From Leptospira interrogans (lineage in GTDB: Bacteria > Spirochaetota > Leptospiria > Leptospirales > Leptospiraceae), in NCBI RefSeq assembly GCF_900156205.1, contig NZ_FTNA01000004.1:124001-188000 (forward strand): a stretch of 64,000 nucleotides of DNA, given 5' to 3'. Each line of letters opens with the position of its first letter. Within the stretch, counting starts at the first letter, position 1. Position numbers and translations under genes: made by a program. Shown here piece by piece: positions 27,039 to 35,379 of this stretch. The notes below the pieces were generated by a model. It was not told the origin of the DNA. It did no database searches and saw only the letters and a program-made list of their open reading frames with translations.

Positions 27039-28256
27039 TTATTTTATAACCTGTATGTAAGGAAGCGGGCATATCAAAGTGAGTTTCTGATTTTTTAATT
27101 TAGATCGAATCAAATCAAAGTACCGCCAAGCCAAGACAATTAAAACCGCATCTCCTTCGGAATTGAGAACATCCGGATGTTTTACAGGAATATGCAAGCC
27201 TGGGCTGTAAGTATCGATTTTTCCCGGATTATCATCGACGAGATAATCTATATATTTTTCCAATCCAAAATGATAAATCAGTGTAGTGGAAGTTGCTGAT
27301 GCACCGTATCCGATGATCTTATTTTTTCCTTTAGATTTTTCGAGTTCTTGTATCAATTCAGCTTTAACCTTATTGATCCGATCTGCATATTTTTTAAAAT
27401 ACGATTCGTTCATATTCTTTTCTTTTTCAATCTCTATAAATTTAGAAACTTCCTCGGAAACAGAATGAATCGAATTTTTGCGCGCCCAATAATATCGAAA
27501 TGATCCACCCTTGGTCCCGACATGTTGCAAATGAATCAGCCTAAGACCAAAGGAATCAAAAAATTTTATTAGAGGTAATATTGAAAAATAAGACAAATGT
27601 TCATGATAGATAAAATCAAACACCATATTGTCCACCATATCACCCAGATAGGAAGATTCAATTGCGACTACTCCGTTCGGTGATAAAAGATATTCCAAAC
27701 CTTCGGTGAATGAATGTAAATCATCAATATTAGCATATAAGTTATTGACTGTGATTAAATCAGCCTGTCCCACTTTTTCTTTTATTTTTCTAGCAAGATT
27801 TGGATCGAAAAATTCGGGTAAGGTCTCGATTCCGCGATTTGTCGCGTCTTCCGCGGTTTTTGTAGAAGGCTCTACTCCGAGCACTTTTGCATTTCTTGCC
27901 TTAAAATAGCTAAGTAAGGTACCATCATTACTTCCAATATCCACAACAAAACTGCTCGCACCTAAATTCAGCTTTTCTAAAACGTCTTTCGCGTAATTCT
28001 CAAAATGATTGCTCAATCCGGAAGAACTCGTAGTTACATAAATATAATCTCTGTATATAATTTCCGGGTCAACCACGCATTCTATCTGCACAAATCCACA
28101 ATTCTTACATTGAAAAAGATCCAAAGGATAGACATCTTGTTCTTTTCTTTCTTTTACATATGCGTCGCATAACGCAGTCGGGGTAAGCGGTAATACTTTG
28201 ATCAAATCCTTAGATTTACAAAGCCTACAATCTTTTCTCAAATAAAAATGATTCAT
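27039..28256 (-). CDS. sugar C-methyltransferase (Methyltransf_13/11/14 type)
   Basis: The 405-residue protein has an N-terminal zinc-binding part (CRLCKS near residue 10, CKNCGF near 50), a SAM-binding core (VVDIGSNDGTLLSYF near 105), and a C-terminal domain with IIGYGASATSTTL and VLIVLAWRYFD. This three-part layout is that of TylC3/NovU-type enzymes that add a methyl carbon to a keto sugar, making branched sugars. Its start overlaps the WbuC stop by four bases. Confidence 0.9.
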   Translation of the reverse strand: MNHFYLRKDCRLCKSKDLIKVLPLTPTALCDAYVKERKEQDVYPLDLFQCKNCGFVQIECVVDPEIIYRDYIYVTTSSSGLSNHFENYAKDVLEKLNLGASSFVVDIGSNDGTLLSYFKARNAKVLGVEPSTKTAEDATNRGIETLPEFFDPNLARKIKEKVGQADLITVNNLYANIDDLHSFTEGLEYLLSPNGVVAIESSYLGDMVDNMVFDFIYHEHLSYFSILPLIKFFDSFGLRLIHLQHVGTKGGSFRYYWARKNSIHSVSEEVSKFIEIEKEKNMNESYFKKYADRINKVKAELIQELEKSKGKNKIIGYGASATSTTLIYHFGLEKYIDYLVDDNPGKIDTYSPGLHIPVKHPDVLNSEGDAVLIVLAWRYFDLIRSKLKNQKLTLICPLPYIQVIK

Positions 28257-28780
28257 TTTAATCTCTGCTCTATCTTATTCATAAATTCACGAACTTTTTC
28301 CGCATCATTCTCTTCCGGGCTCCAAGGCGCGAAGATCGTATCTTCTTTTCGAAAAGGCCCTTTAGTAATTTCTAAAAAAACCAGCCATTCGGATCGAATC
28401 ATCAAAGTATGGTATGTTGAGGAACGCATACTATCATAAAAAATTTTGCCAGTATGATAAGCGCCCATGCTCATTGTATTTTCTATTTCACCGTTGTCAT
28501 TAAACGTTACAAAATCCACTTCGCCTTCTAAAATCATCATGGATTCTGGTTTTTCTATATGTTTATGAGGCCGAACATACACTCCCTTGGGATGAACGAT
28601 AAACATTTCCTGTAGGAGCTCGTTGCCATTTAAATGTGAACAAATTCTCGCTCTTTGACGCTTTGTTCCTTTTGCGATTTCTATTAATTCTTGAATGTCT
28701 CCTTTTTGAATGCCCAAAAAATTTTGGGTAGAATGATATACTTCCTCGGAAACTTTAGTTTGCAGATTGTAATTAATCAT
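28253..28780 (-). CDS. WbuC family cupin-fold protein
   Basis: The 175-residue protein has a cupin core with VRPHKHIEKPESMMILEGE near residue 90 and the RARICSHLN segment typical of WbuC, a cupin often encoded in O-antigen loci. The metal-binding histidines are visible (PHKH). No reaction is firmly known to me for this family. It opens the four-gene module that runs down to the formyltransferase and is preceded by a 540-bp gap holding a pseudogene. Confidence 0.85.
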   Translation of the reverse strand: MINYNLQTKVSEEVYHSTQNFLGIQKGDIQELIEIAKGTKRQRARICSHLNGNELLQEMFIVHPKGVYVRPHKHIEKPESMMILEGEVDFVTFNDNGEIENTMSMGAYHTGKIFYDSMRSSTYHTLMIRSEWLVFLEITKGPFRKEDTIFAPWSPEENDAEKVREFMNKIEQRLK

Positions 28781-28950
28781 AAATAATTTGCTTTCAAAAT
28801 AAAATATTTCTGTTTTTCGTTTTGGTCATTCATAAAGAATTTAATATAATTCTTGATTCTAAGAAAATTTACAAGATTCAGCCTTATATATAAAACTGCT
28901 ATGTCTTGATAAGGATTACCTTAATACTTTCGTAGATAAAATTTAGATTA

Positions 28951-29308
28951 TTAATCATCCTCAAAGGAATATCCATTTTCTCTTTTGAAGACGATCCCTT
29001 CTATTAAGAAATCAAACACAAATCTATCGTTTCCCCATTCAGGAAACGGGCAGAAAACATATTGAAATCCCGTTTTCCTTTATAAATTCAATCATATCTT
29101 TTTCAAAATTAGTTTCCTGCGAAAAAGTGATTACGGAAGGCTTTAATTTTGAAATTAAATTTTTACCTATAAATCGATTTATTAACTTGTAAAAAGAACA
29201 ACCTAGTCAACTCGAAATTTTAAATGGCATTACTCTTAATCTATTGATATCTGATCTATAGCCTTTGTGAGTTGAGATTCTAAAAAGATTTTGAAAAAAC
29301 AGGTTCAT
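28951..29308 (-). pseudogene. decayed gene of unknown function (in-frame stop plus frameshift)
   Basis: From an ATG at 29306-29308 the minus strand encodes 33 residues, an in-frame TGA at 29207-29209, then LGCSFYKLINRFIGKNLIS and KPSVITFSQETNFEKDMIEF to a second stop at 29039-29041. A shifted frame carries on as FPEWGNDRFVFDFLIEG to a TAA at 28951-28953. The protein-like composition on both sides of each break suggests a gene that recently decayed. I do not recognise the family. The rest of the 28781-29320 gap holds nothing visible. Confidence 0.6.
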
Positions 29309-29320
29309 AAAAAATTTCGA

Positions 29321-29986
29321 CTATTCAAAAAATATAAACTCGTAGTCTCCAGTATAACCAAATTCATGATACAACCAGATCCATTCGGAAACTTCTAATA
29401 AAGATTCCGCAGTTAAAGCCCAGCATTCTAAATTAAACAGTTCTTTTTCATTTCTATAACTTTCTAACATCAAATAACCGTTTTTTCCAACTCTTTCCAT
29501 TTCGTTCAATGCGGATTTAAGTTCAAATAATTTCAAGTTATGGAAAGTGCCCAGTGAAATGACTAAATCAAATTCATTATTTCCAAATGGATAAGGATCT
29601 TGTGCTTTATATTGAAATAAATGGGGTTTTACTTCTTCTTTTGCATTTTCAAGACCATAAACTGAAGAATCAAAACCTACCACCTCAAGTTTAGGTTCAA
29701 TTAATAGCATTTCATAAAGTAAAAAACCTTTTCCACATCCCACATCTAACACCTTGGATCCAGGTCGAAGGTTGTAATCTTCAATTAAAGTTTTCGCAAC
29801 TGGTTTCCATCTACCCGGAATATATTTGTATCCTCCGTAGCCAAAACGACGATCTCCATCCCAATAATCAAAGCCATATTCTTTAGCCTTGATCATACAT
29901 TCTATTTTATGATCCTGCATACGAGCCAGATAATCTCTCTGAGTCGCCTTGTGAAGCGGTGTAACTATATTTTTAAGCTTTCCCAT
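29321..29986 (-). CDS. class I SAM-dependent methyltransferase
   Basis: The 221-residue protein has the SAM motif VLDVGCGKGFLLYEM near residue 80, VVGFDSSVYGLENA near 102 and FDLVISLGTFHNL near 133. It ends with an unusual acidic/aromatic tail. It lies six bases after the Nudix gene and completes the LIC12192 module (oxygenase, LIC12192 protein, Nudix, methyltransferase). The substrate is not known. Confidence 0.87.
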   Translation of the reverse strand: MGKLKNIVTPLHKATQRDYLARMQDHKIECMIKAKEYGFDYWDGDRRFGYGGYKYIPGRWKPVAKTLIEDYNLRPGSKVLDVGCGKGFLLYEMLLIEPKLEVVGFDSSVYGLENAKEEVKPHLFQYKAQDPYPFGNNEFDLVISLGTFHNLKLFELKSALNEMERVGKNGYLMLESYRNEKELFNLECWALTAESLLEVSEWIWLYHEFGYTGDYEFIFFE

Positions 29987-29992
29987 TCTTAA

Positions 29993-30427
29993 TCATCTAT
30001 TGAGAAAAATTTTATCTAAGAAACTTTTAATTTTATAAAGATTTTCACTAACACCCGGAACTAACGGAAGTCTCTCGTCCAATTCTTCCCATAAGAACCA
30101 TTTCATGGCGAGACCTTCATTTAAAGTAAGAACGTCTTCTTTTACTTCAAAATAAACCGGCAAACAGTGATTACATGTAATTTGTTCACCTCTCCATTCC
30201 CAATAAAATAATTCTTCCCCAATACTTCCAGGAAGACATCCAAGTTCTTCTTTCAACTCACGACACAATGCATCTTTAAGATTTTCACCGGACTCCACTT
30301 GCCCACCAAAAAAAGTCCAATAACCCTGAAATATGATTCCTGGAGTATAATCACGTTGCTGTAATAAAATACGTTGATCATTTCTGTAAATTAAAGCTTT
30401 TACTGCATGACCAATTGAAGAGTTCAT
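29993..30427 (-). CDS. Nudix hydrolase
   Basis: The 144-residue protein contains a complete Nudix box, G-x5-E-x7-REL-x-EE-x-G, at about residues 42-64 (starts GQVESGE, ends RELKEELG). Such enzymes cleave nucleoside diphosphates linked to another group. In this place a nucleotide-sugar hydrolase (like GDP-mannose hydrolases in other O-antigen loci) is plausible. It follows the LIC12192-type gene by three bases. Confidence 0.9.
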   Translation of the reverse strand: MNSSIGHAVKALIYRNDQRILLQQRDYTPGIIFQGYWTFFGGQVESGENLKDALCRELKEELGCLPGSIGEELFYWEWRGEQITCNHCLPVYFEVKEDVLTLNEGLAMKWFLWEELDERLPLVPGVSENLYKIKSFLDKIFLNR

Positions 30428-30430
30428 AAA

Positions 30431-30826
30431 TCAATAATTCAAACAATCAGGTAATATAAGTTTAATTTTCCAAAGATTTTCAATACGCTCCATTTCTTCT
30501 TGATTACTTAGTTTTAAACCTTCTACTGCAAAATAGCAAATTTTACTAGATGAAAGAAGGCGATCGTAAAAACGTTTTCTATTTTCCAAGTCGATAGGAA
30601 GTTGAAATAGACTATATAAAATAATTCCTTCTAAGTTTACTAATTCGTCTAAAACTTGTTCCAAAATTAAATGACAGTTTTCCATCGCATATTCGGTCGC
30701 ACTCAGTAAATAGTGTAAGCCGTTTCTCTGGCAGTAATCTCTGATAACAATATTCTGTACATGCTGTGGAACTCTTTCTCCTAAAAAAGGCCGACTAAAT
30801 ATATAACCTCTTACCCCTTTTTTCAT
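30431..30826 (-). CDS. sporadic carbohydrate cluster protein, LIC12192 family (TIGR04323-like)
   Basis: The 131-residue protein begins MKKGVRGYIFSRPFLGERVP and shows VPQHVQNIVIRDYC and LEGIILYSLFQLP, which I recognise as the LIC12192 family. It is a small protein with no known reaction that travels with a 2OG-Fe(II) oxygenase in scattered polysaccharide loci. It overlaps that oxygenase gene by four bases here, so the two are translationally coupled. It shows no membrane segment. Confidence 0.82.
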   Translation of the reverse strand: MKKGVRGYIFSRPFLGERVPQHVQNIVIRDYCQRNGLHYLLSATEYAMENCHLILEQVLDELVNLEGIILYSLFQLPIDLENRKRFYDRLLSSSKICYFAVEGLKLSNQEEMERIENLWKIKLILPDCLNY

Positions 30827-31617
30827 TTCACTTTTGGAAATCGATATTCCATTCCAATTTTAGAAGCAGCACGTAATGTAATCGGCTCAAAAAACTCTCC
30901 CAGTTTTTTATCACCGTAAGGAGTGAAGACTGATTTAAACCTACAATTCATAGACCATCTTGTATCCAACTCTTCATTTACTCTATTTCCATGAGGATAA
31001 CCTTGATCAAATAAAAGCACTTCTCCATACTTAACTTCCAACCATTGAACGTCTTTCGAGATTGATTGAAACAGATCTTCGCTACTTACTCCTGACTGAT
31101 TTTTAAAATCAGAAATTAACTTTTTAGAAGGATCGGGTGGAAGCAAATACATGGATTTCGTTTTATAACAATCCACAATCGGCAACCAGACTACAATCTC
31201 ATAAGGAGAATCTCCGGACCATGTATCCGAATGAACTGGTAGAAGAGAACTATCGTCATTTGGAAATTGAATACTTAAGTTTACTCTTAACTGCATAGAC
31301 AATTCATTACCGACTAAGGTTTCTAAATATGGTTTAGCAACCCTATAGTAATGATAACGAAAATCTGCTAAGGAATTCATAGATTGAATTACTTTTAAAC
31401 GAAAAGAATTCAAATCACTCACGGAAACTTTTTTATGAATTTGATTTAGAAGAATATCTGATGTTTCTTCCTTAGATAAACCTAAAATATCTCTAACTAT
31501 ATTCGCAATATTTTCTCTGATCCAATCCAACGAATTGATATCAGCTGCTTTTTGAATGGTATAACCATTCCGAATATATTCATCTGTTATTTGTTGTTCA
31601 GACTCAGACAAAAACAT
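30823..31617 (-). CDS. sporadic carbohydrate cluster 2OG-Fe(II) oxygenase (TIGR04324-like)
   Basis: The 264-residue protein has the iron-binding triad of 2-oxoglutarate oxygenases: His-x-Asp in PVHSDTWSGD near residue 130 and a distal His in DQGYPHGNR near 215, followed by an Arg (TRWSMNCRF) that may bind 2-oxoglutarate. It would hydroxylate or desaturate a carbohydrate or lipid-linked group. It is the first gene after a 372-bp AT-rich gap, so a promoter is expected just upstream. Confidence 0.85.
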   Translation of the reverse strand: MFLSESEQQITDEYIRNGYTIQKAADINSLDWIRENIANIVRDILGLSKEETSDILLNQIHKKVSVSDLNSFRLKVIQSMNSLADFRYHYYRVAKPYLETLVGNELSMQLRVNLSIQFPNDDSSLLPVHSDTWSGDSPYEIVVWLPIVDCYKTKSMYLLPPDPSKKLISDFKNQSGVSSEDLFQSISKDVQWLEVKYGEVLLFDQGYPHGNRVNEELDTRWSMNCRFKSVFTPYGDKKLGEFFEPITLRAASKIGMEYRFPKVK

Positions 31618-31989
31618 ATTTTTTAATTCATCTTACCGCTATATTTAAAATTTTCTAAATAATTCCTATCTATTCTAAAACGACTTAATAAATGCAAAAA
31701 CGATTATGATCAAAATTCTAAATAAATTATAATCTTATAACTTAATCTACTAAAGAAGAATTGAATGTAAACTTGAATTTGCCTCAATAAAAGTAGCAAC
31801 TTAACATTTTTTGACAGTAAAATTTTAATATACCGAATTTAAGCTTTTTAGATTAAACCGAAATCATTTCGAAATAGTTTTAAATATTTCTAAACGAAAA
31901 TATAAACGAAACGCTTTTATACAATTTTAAACACAAAAGCTTACTTTAAATTTAGAAAAATATAAATTCGAAATCAAAAATGAACATTA
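31618..31989. other. 372-bp AT-rich gap, likely promoter region for the oxygenase gene
   Basis: No ORF, repeat family member or hairpin stands out. The base composition is strongly AT-biased. It separates the transketolase pair from the oxygenase module and is the expected site of a minus-strand promoter, but I could not choose boxes with confidence. Confidence 0.4.
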
Positions 31990-32922
31990 TCACTTCTTAA
32001 TACTTATCGCATCTCTCATCGTTTGAACTAAACTATCCTTGTTGATTCCAAAATAATTTAGTAAAGATTCCTGGCTCCCATACTTTTCTGAAAATCGATC
32101 CGGCAGACCAATTCTCCTGATTTTTCCGGATTCACTTGGCATTAAATCATTACAATATTCTAATATCGCACTTCCTAATCCACCAATTCGAGTATGTTCT
32201 TCTACGGTAACTATTGCGGAAACTTTCGGAATCCATTTTTTAAGGATTTCTCCATCTAAAGGTTTTATCGTATGCATATGGATTACTCCACAGCTTACAC
32301 CTTCCGATTCCAATTGCTGAATGGCTTCTAAAGCAAGTTGAGTCATAACTCCAGTGGTTACGAATAAACCATCCTTACCTTCTTGCATTACAATCGCTTT
32401 TCCGATTTCAAATCCGAATTCCGGTTTGCTAATTACCTTATCTCCACCTTTTGCCAATCGTATATAAATCGGGTGAGGCCAATCTAACGTTAAAGGCATT
32501 AACCTTTTCATTTCTTCAGCATCGCAAGGAGCGATGATCGTCATATTTGGTAAAGCACGCAGAATTGCGATATCCTCAACAGCAAGATGTGTAGGCCCAA
32601 GAGGAGCGTAAACAATTCCCCCTCCATTTGCAATTAAACGAACGGGTAAATCATGTAAACATAAATCAATCGCGACTTGCTCGAAACATCTTCTAGTAAG
32701 AAAAGTAGCAATAGTATTCACATAAGGAATATAACCTTCCATTGCCATTCCCGCAGACATACCAATGATATGCTGCTCGCTCACCCCTTCCATATAAAAA
32801 CGGTCAGGAATATTTTGTTTCATTTCATCTAATACACCTGCACCCAAATCAGAGCCTATATATACAACTCTTGGATCTTGTAATGCTAATTGATAAACAC
32901 TTTTTAAGCTAGTATTACGCAT
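31990..32922 (-). CDS. transketolase, C-terminal subunit
   Basis: The 310-residue protein covers the pyrimidine-binding and C-terminal domains of transketolase (EGVSEQHIIGMSAGMAMEG near residue 41, TVEEHTRIGGLGSAILEY near 240). Together with the upstream 265-residue partner it forms a split transketolase. It transfers two-carbon units between sugar phosphates using thiamine diphosphate. The pair is 18 bp apart. In this locus it could supply sedoheptulose 7-phosphate for the GmhA-like step, or act on a keto sugar to build a branched chain. Confidence 0.92.
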   Translation of the reverse strand: MRNTSLKSVYQLALQDPRVVYIGSDLGAGVLDEMKQNIPDRFYMEGVSEQHIIGMSAGMAMEGYIPYVNTIATFLTRRCFEQVAIDLCLHDLPVRLIANGGGIVYAPLGPTHLAVEDIAILRALPNMTIIAPCDAEEMKRLMPLTLDWPHPIYIRLAKGGDKVISKPEFGFEIGKAIVMQEGKDGLFVTTGVMTQLALEAIQQLESEGVSCGVIHMHTIKPLDGEILKKWIPKVSAIVTVEEHTRIGGLGSAILEYCNDLMPSESGKIRRIGLPDRFSEKYGSQESLLNYFGINKDSLVQTMRDAISIKK

Positions 32923-32940
32923 AATAATATATATAACCTT

Positions 32941-33738
32941 TTAGTTTAAACTTTGATACATTACAGAGAATTCTTCTGGAGTTATTTTATTTTTATGATG
33001 CCACTGTGGATTTCCTTCAGCCATAGCAAATCCCTTTCCTTTTATAGTATGTGCTATAATAGCAGTCGGCTTTGTTTTATTTAATGGCAATTTACTAAAT
33101 AAACTTTTCAATTCTTTAATATTGTGACCATCTACTTCTTCAATAGCGAAACCAAAACTTTTCCATTTATCCGTTAAAGGTTCAAGATCCAAAACGTCTT
33201 TGGTTAGCCCATAAGATTGTAATTTATTGTAATCAATAATTACGGCTAAATTTGATAAGGAATGTTTAGAAGCACATAAAGCAGCTTCCCATACAGAACC
33301 TTCATTGATCTCTCCATCCCCTGTAATTACAAAAACTCTATGATCTTTCTTTTTAATTTTTGCCGCAATCGCTATTCCAACTCCAATCGACAATCCATGT
33401 CCTAAAGCTCCTGTCGAGGCCTCTACCCCTGGAATTTTCCCTCTTTCGGGGTGTCCTCCAAGTATAGAATCGGGTTTGCCAAATGTTTTCAAAACATCGA
33501 GTGGAAAAAATCCCTTATCCGCAAGAATAGAATATAAAGCTAAACAGCCATGACCCTTACTAAGAATTAATCGATCTCGATTTTCCCAATTCAGTTTTTT
33601 AGAATCATATTTTAATATATCATCATAAAGAACTCGTAATATTTCAATTAATGATAAAGCTGGACCAATATGTCCTCTTTTTTCCGATTCCATCATTTCA
33701 ACTATAAGTTTTCTTAATTGTTTGGAACGATCATCCAT
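32941..33738 (-). CDS. transketolase, N-terminal subunit
   Basis: The 265-residue protein has the thiamine diphosphate and metal site GDGEINEGSVWEAAL near residue 138, SKGHGCLALY near 64 and GHGLSIGVGIA near 112, as in transketolase N-terminal halves. It is six bases after the HAD-phosphotransferase fusion gene and so is probably co-transcribed with the heptose and aminotransferase genes upstream. Being a locus-borne split enzyme, it is likely dedicated to polysaccharide precursor supply rather than central metabolism. Confidence 0.92.
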   Translation of the reverse strand: MDDRSKQLRKLIVEMMESEKRGHIGPALSLIEILRVLYDDILKYDSKKLNWENRDRLILSKGHGCLALYSILADKGFFPLDVLKTFGKPDSILGGHPERGKIPGVEASTGALGHGLSIGVGIAIAAKIKKKDHRVFVITGDGEINEGSVWEAALCASKHSLSNLAVIIDYNKLQSYGLTKDVLDLEPLTDKWKSFGFAIEEVDGHNIKELKSLFSKLPLNKTKPTAIIAHTIKGKGFAMAEGNPQWHHKNKITPEEFSVMYQSLN

Positions 33739-33744
33739 GTGTTT

Positions 33745-35379
33745 TTAACCTTTTTCAATCTGCGTATAAAATTTTTTCTGAATATATCTGAATAAATGAA
33801 TTGATTTGTTTAATTGTTTTTCTAAAATTTCGGCTTTATGATTTTGTTTATTACTATTTGCCAAAATTCTTCTTATCCATATATCTTTTCTAAATTCATT
33901 TAATAAAATTAAACACCAACACAATGAATACATAGCCCAGGTAATTTCATATTTTTTCTCTAGAAAATCTCCGAAAATAGCAAACATACCTTTTTTCCAA
34001 TAGCTTCTTTCATCCTCTTGTAAATTCATAGCAGGATGAAAAGAGACATCTACTATCAATTTAACAGGATCATCCCAACCGAAGTATTCGAAATCTAAAA
34101 AAATAAATTCTCCATTTTTATTTTTTAGCATATTATGAAACCCAAAATCGGAAGGACTTAAAATTAAAAACTCTTTAGGTATCGGTGAACTATAATTTTC
34201 TTCCCCACCCCATTTCTTTTTTACCCATTTAATTAAAAAATCTTTAAAGGGTATTAAGTCCATTTCTAAAAAAGATTTCAAATCTGCATGGACTTCACTT
34301 GCAGGGTAGAGCAATTTCAATCTACGTTGAATCTGATTCTCTATGTCTATACCTGAAAAACAAGAAGCAGAAGCCCTACTTATTTCATTAGGCAATTCAG
34401 ATTTCGCAATCTTACTTAAATTCCTCATCATATCCAGCATTGCGTCCAATCCTATTTTAGATGAAGATATAATTTTCTCGCCTTCAACCCAACTATATAT
34501 ACCACAATTGAGTTTTTCATTATAATCAATTGGCTCAGGAACATTCTTAATCAAATTTTTATGTAAAAGTCTAAACCCAAAAAATTCTGAATTCAGTCTA
34601 TTATGATCAGAATCAGACGGATAAAGTTTTAGAGCAAATTTGTCTGAGTCTAATGTTTCTAAATATGCTATCCTAGAATTACCCTGTCCTTCGCACCAAT
34701 ATGCGTTTTTTAATTCAGGTAAGCTAAATTCACTTTGAAAATAAACCAAATCTTCCTGATTGTATTTCCCCAGGATAGAATGTTCTATTTCATTCCAATA
34801 ATTTACTTGATTAACATTATTTTCTTCAAAATCATAAAAAGCTTGATGAGGATCAAAAAAAAACTTCTTTTGAATTTTTGCCAATAAAGGATGAATTAAT
34901 ATTTCCTTTAAATCATCGATAAAGTAAGAATAACTTTCTCTTTCTATTCTTTTTACTTTCTCTTCTTTTGTATCATGAAAATAAACATTTTGTATAAAAC
35001 CGGTTTTATCAGTTTGATAGAGTCCATTTTCAATAAGGAATTTTAAAGCTGCTTCTCTTAAAGATATGTTCTCTTCGTCATAATGCCCATACTCTGTTTT
35101 ATGACTTACTACATCTACAGGAATGCCCTTCCTTTTGCATCTCCATAAGAATCTATAAACACCAGGATAGAGCTCAGCACAACGAATATAACGTCCGTAG
35201 ACTTTCCCTTGTAATCGTTGCCATTTATTTTCTCCATCCTTGGATTCTCGTAAAAACTCTCGAACTTCTAGTTTAGTTCCAAACCAATTTTCCGGAATTA
35301 AACCTATCTTTTTACCCACAAAAGCAAATGATTTATCGTATGATATAATCGTGTTATCTAAATCAATTCCTATCTTCAT
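33745..35379 (-). CDS. HAD hydrolase fused to aminoglycoside/choline kinase-like phosphotransferase
   Basis: The 544-residue protein starts MKIGIDLDNTIISYD, with the two catalytic aspartates of HAD phosphatases at D6 and D8; YFIDDLKEIL near residue 163 gives the distal acidic motif. From about residue 210 it is an APH/choline kinase-like domain: LKLYPSD near 255, a Brenner-like loop reading SPSDFGFHN near 412, and LDFEYFGWDDP near 430. The usual first His of the loop is Ser here, but Asp and Asn remain. A phosphatase-kinase fusion could swap a phosphate between positions on a sugar or alcohol. The substrate is unknown. Confidence 0.82.
   Translation of the reverse strand: MKIGIDLDNTIISYDKSFAFVGKKIGLIPENWFGTKLEVREFLRESKDGENKWQRLQGKVYGRYIRCAELYPGVYRFLWRCKRKGIPVDVVSHKTEYGHYDEENISLREAALKFLIENGLYQTDKTGFIQNVYFHDTKEEKVKRIERESYSYFIDDLKEILIHPLLAKIQKKFFFDPHQAFYDFEENNVNQVNYWNEIEHSILGKYNQEDLVYFQSEFSLPELKNAYWCEGQGNSRIAYLETLDSDKFALKLYPSDSDHNRLNSEFFGFRLLHKNLIKNVPEPIDYNEKLNCGIYSWVEGEKIISSSKIGLDAMLDMMRNLSKIAKSELPNEISRASASCFSGIDIENQIQRRLKLLYPASEVHADLKSFLEMDLIPFKDFLIKWVKKKWGGEENYSSPIPKEFLILSPSDFGFHNMLKNKNGEFIFLDFEYFGWDDPVKLIVDVSFHPAMNLQEDERSYWKKGMFAIFGDFLEKKYEITWAMYSLCWCLILLNEFRKDIWIRRILANSNKQNHKAEILEKQLNKSIHLFRYIQKKFYTQIEKG

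Noticed and set aside
31800..31825. plus-strand TTGACA...TATA promoter in the 372-bp gap
   Set aside because: The spacer is only about 12 bp and no plus-strand gene follows.
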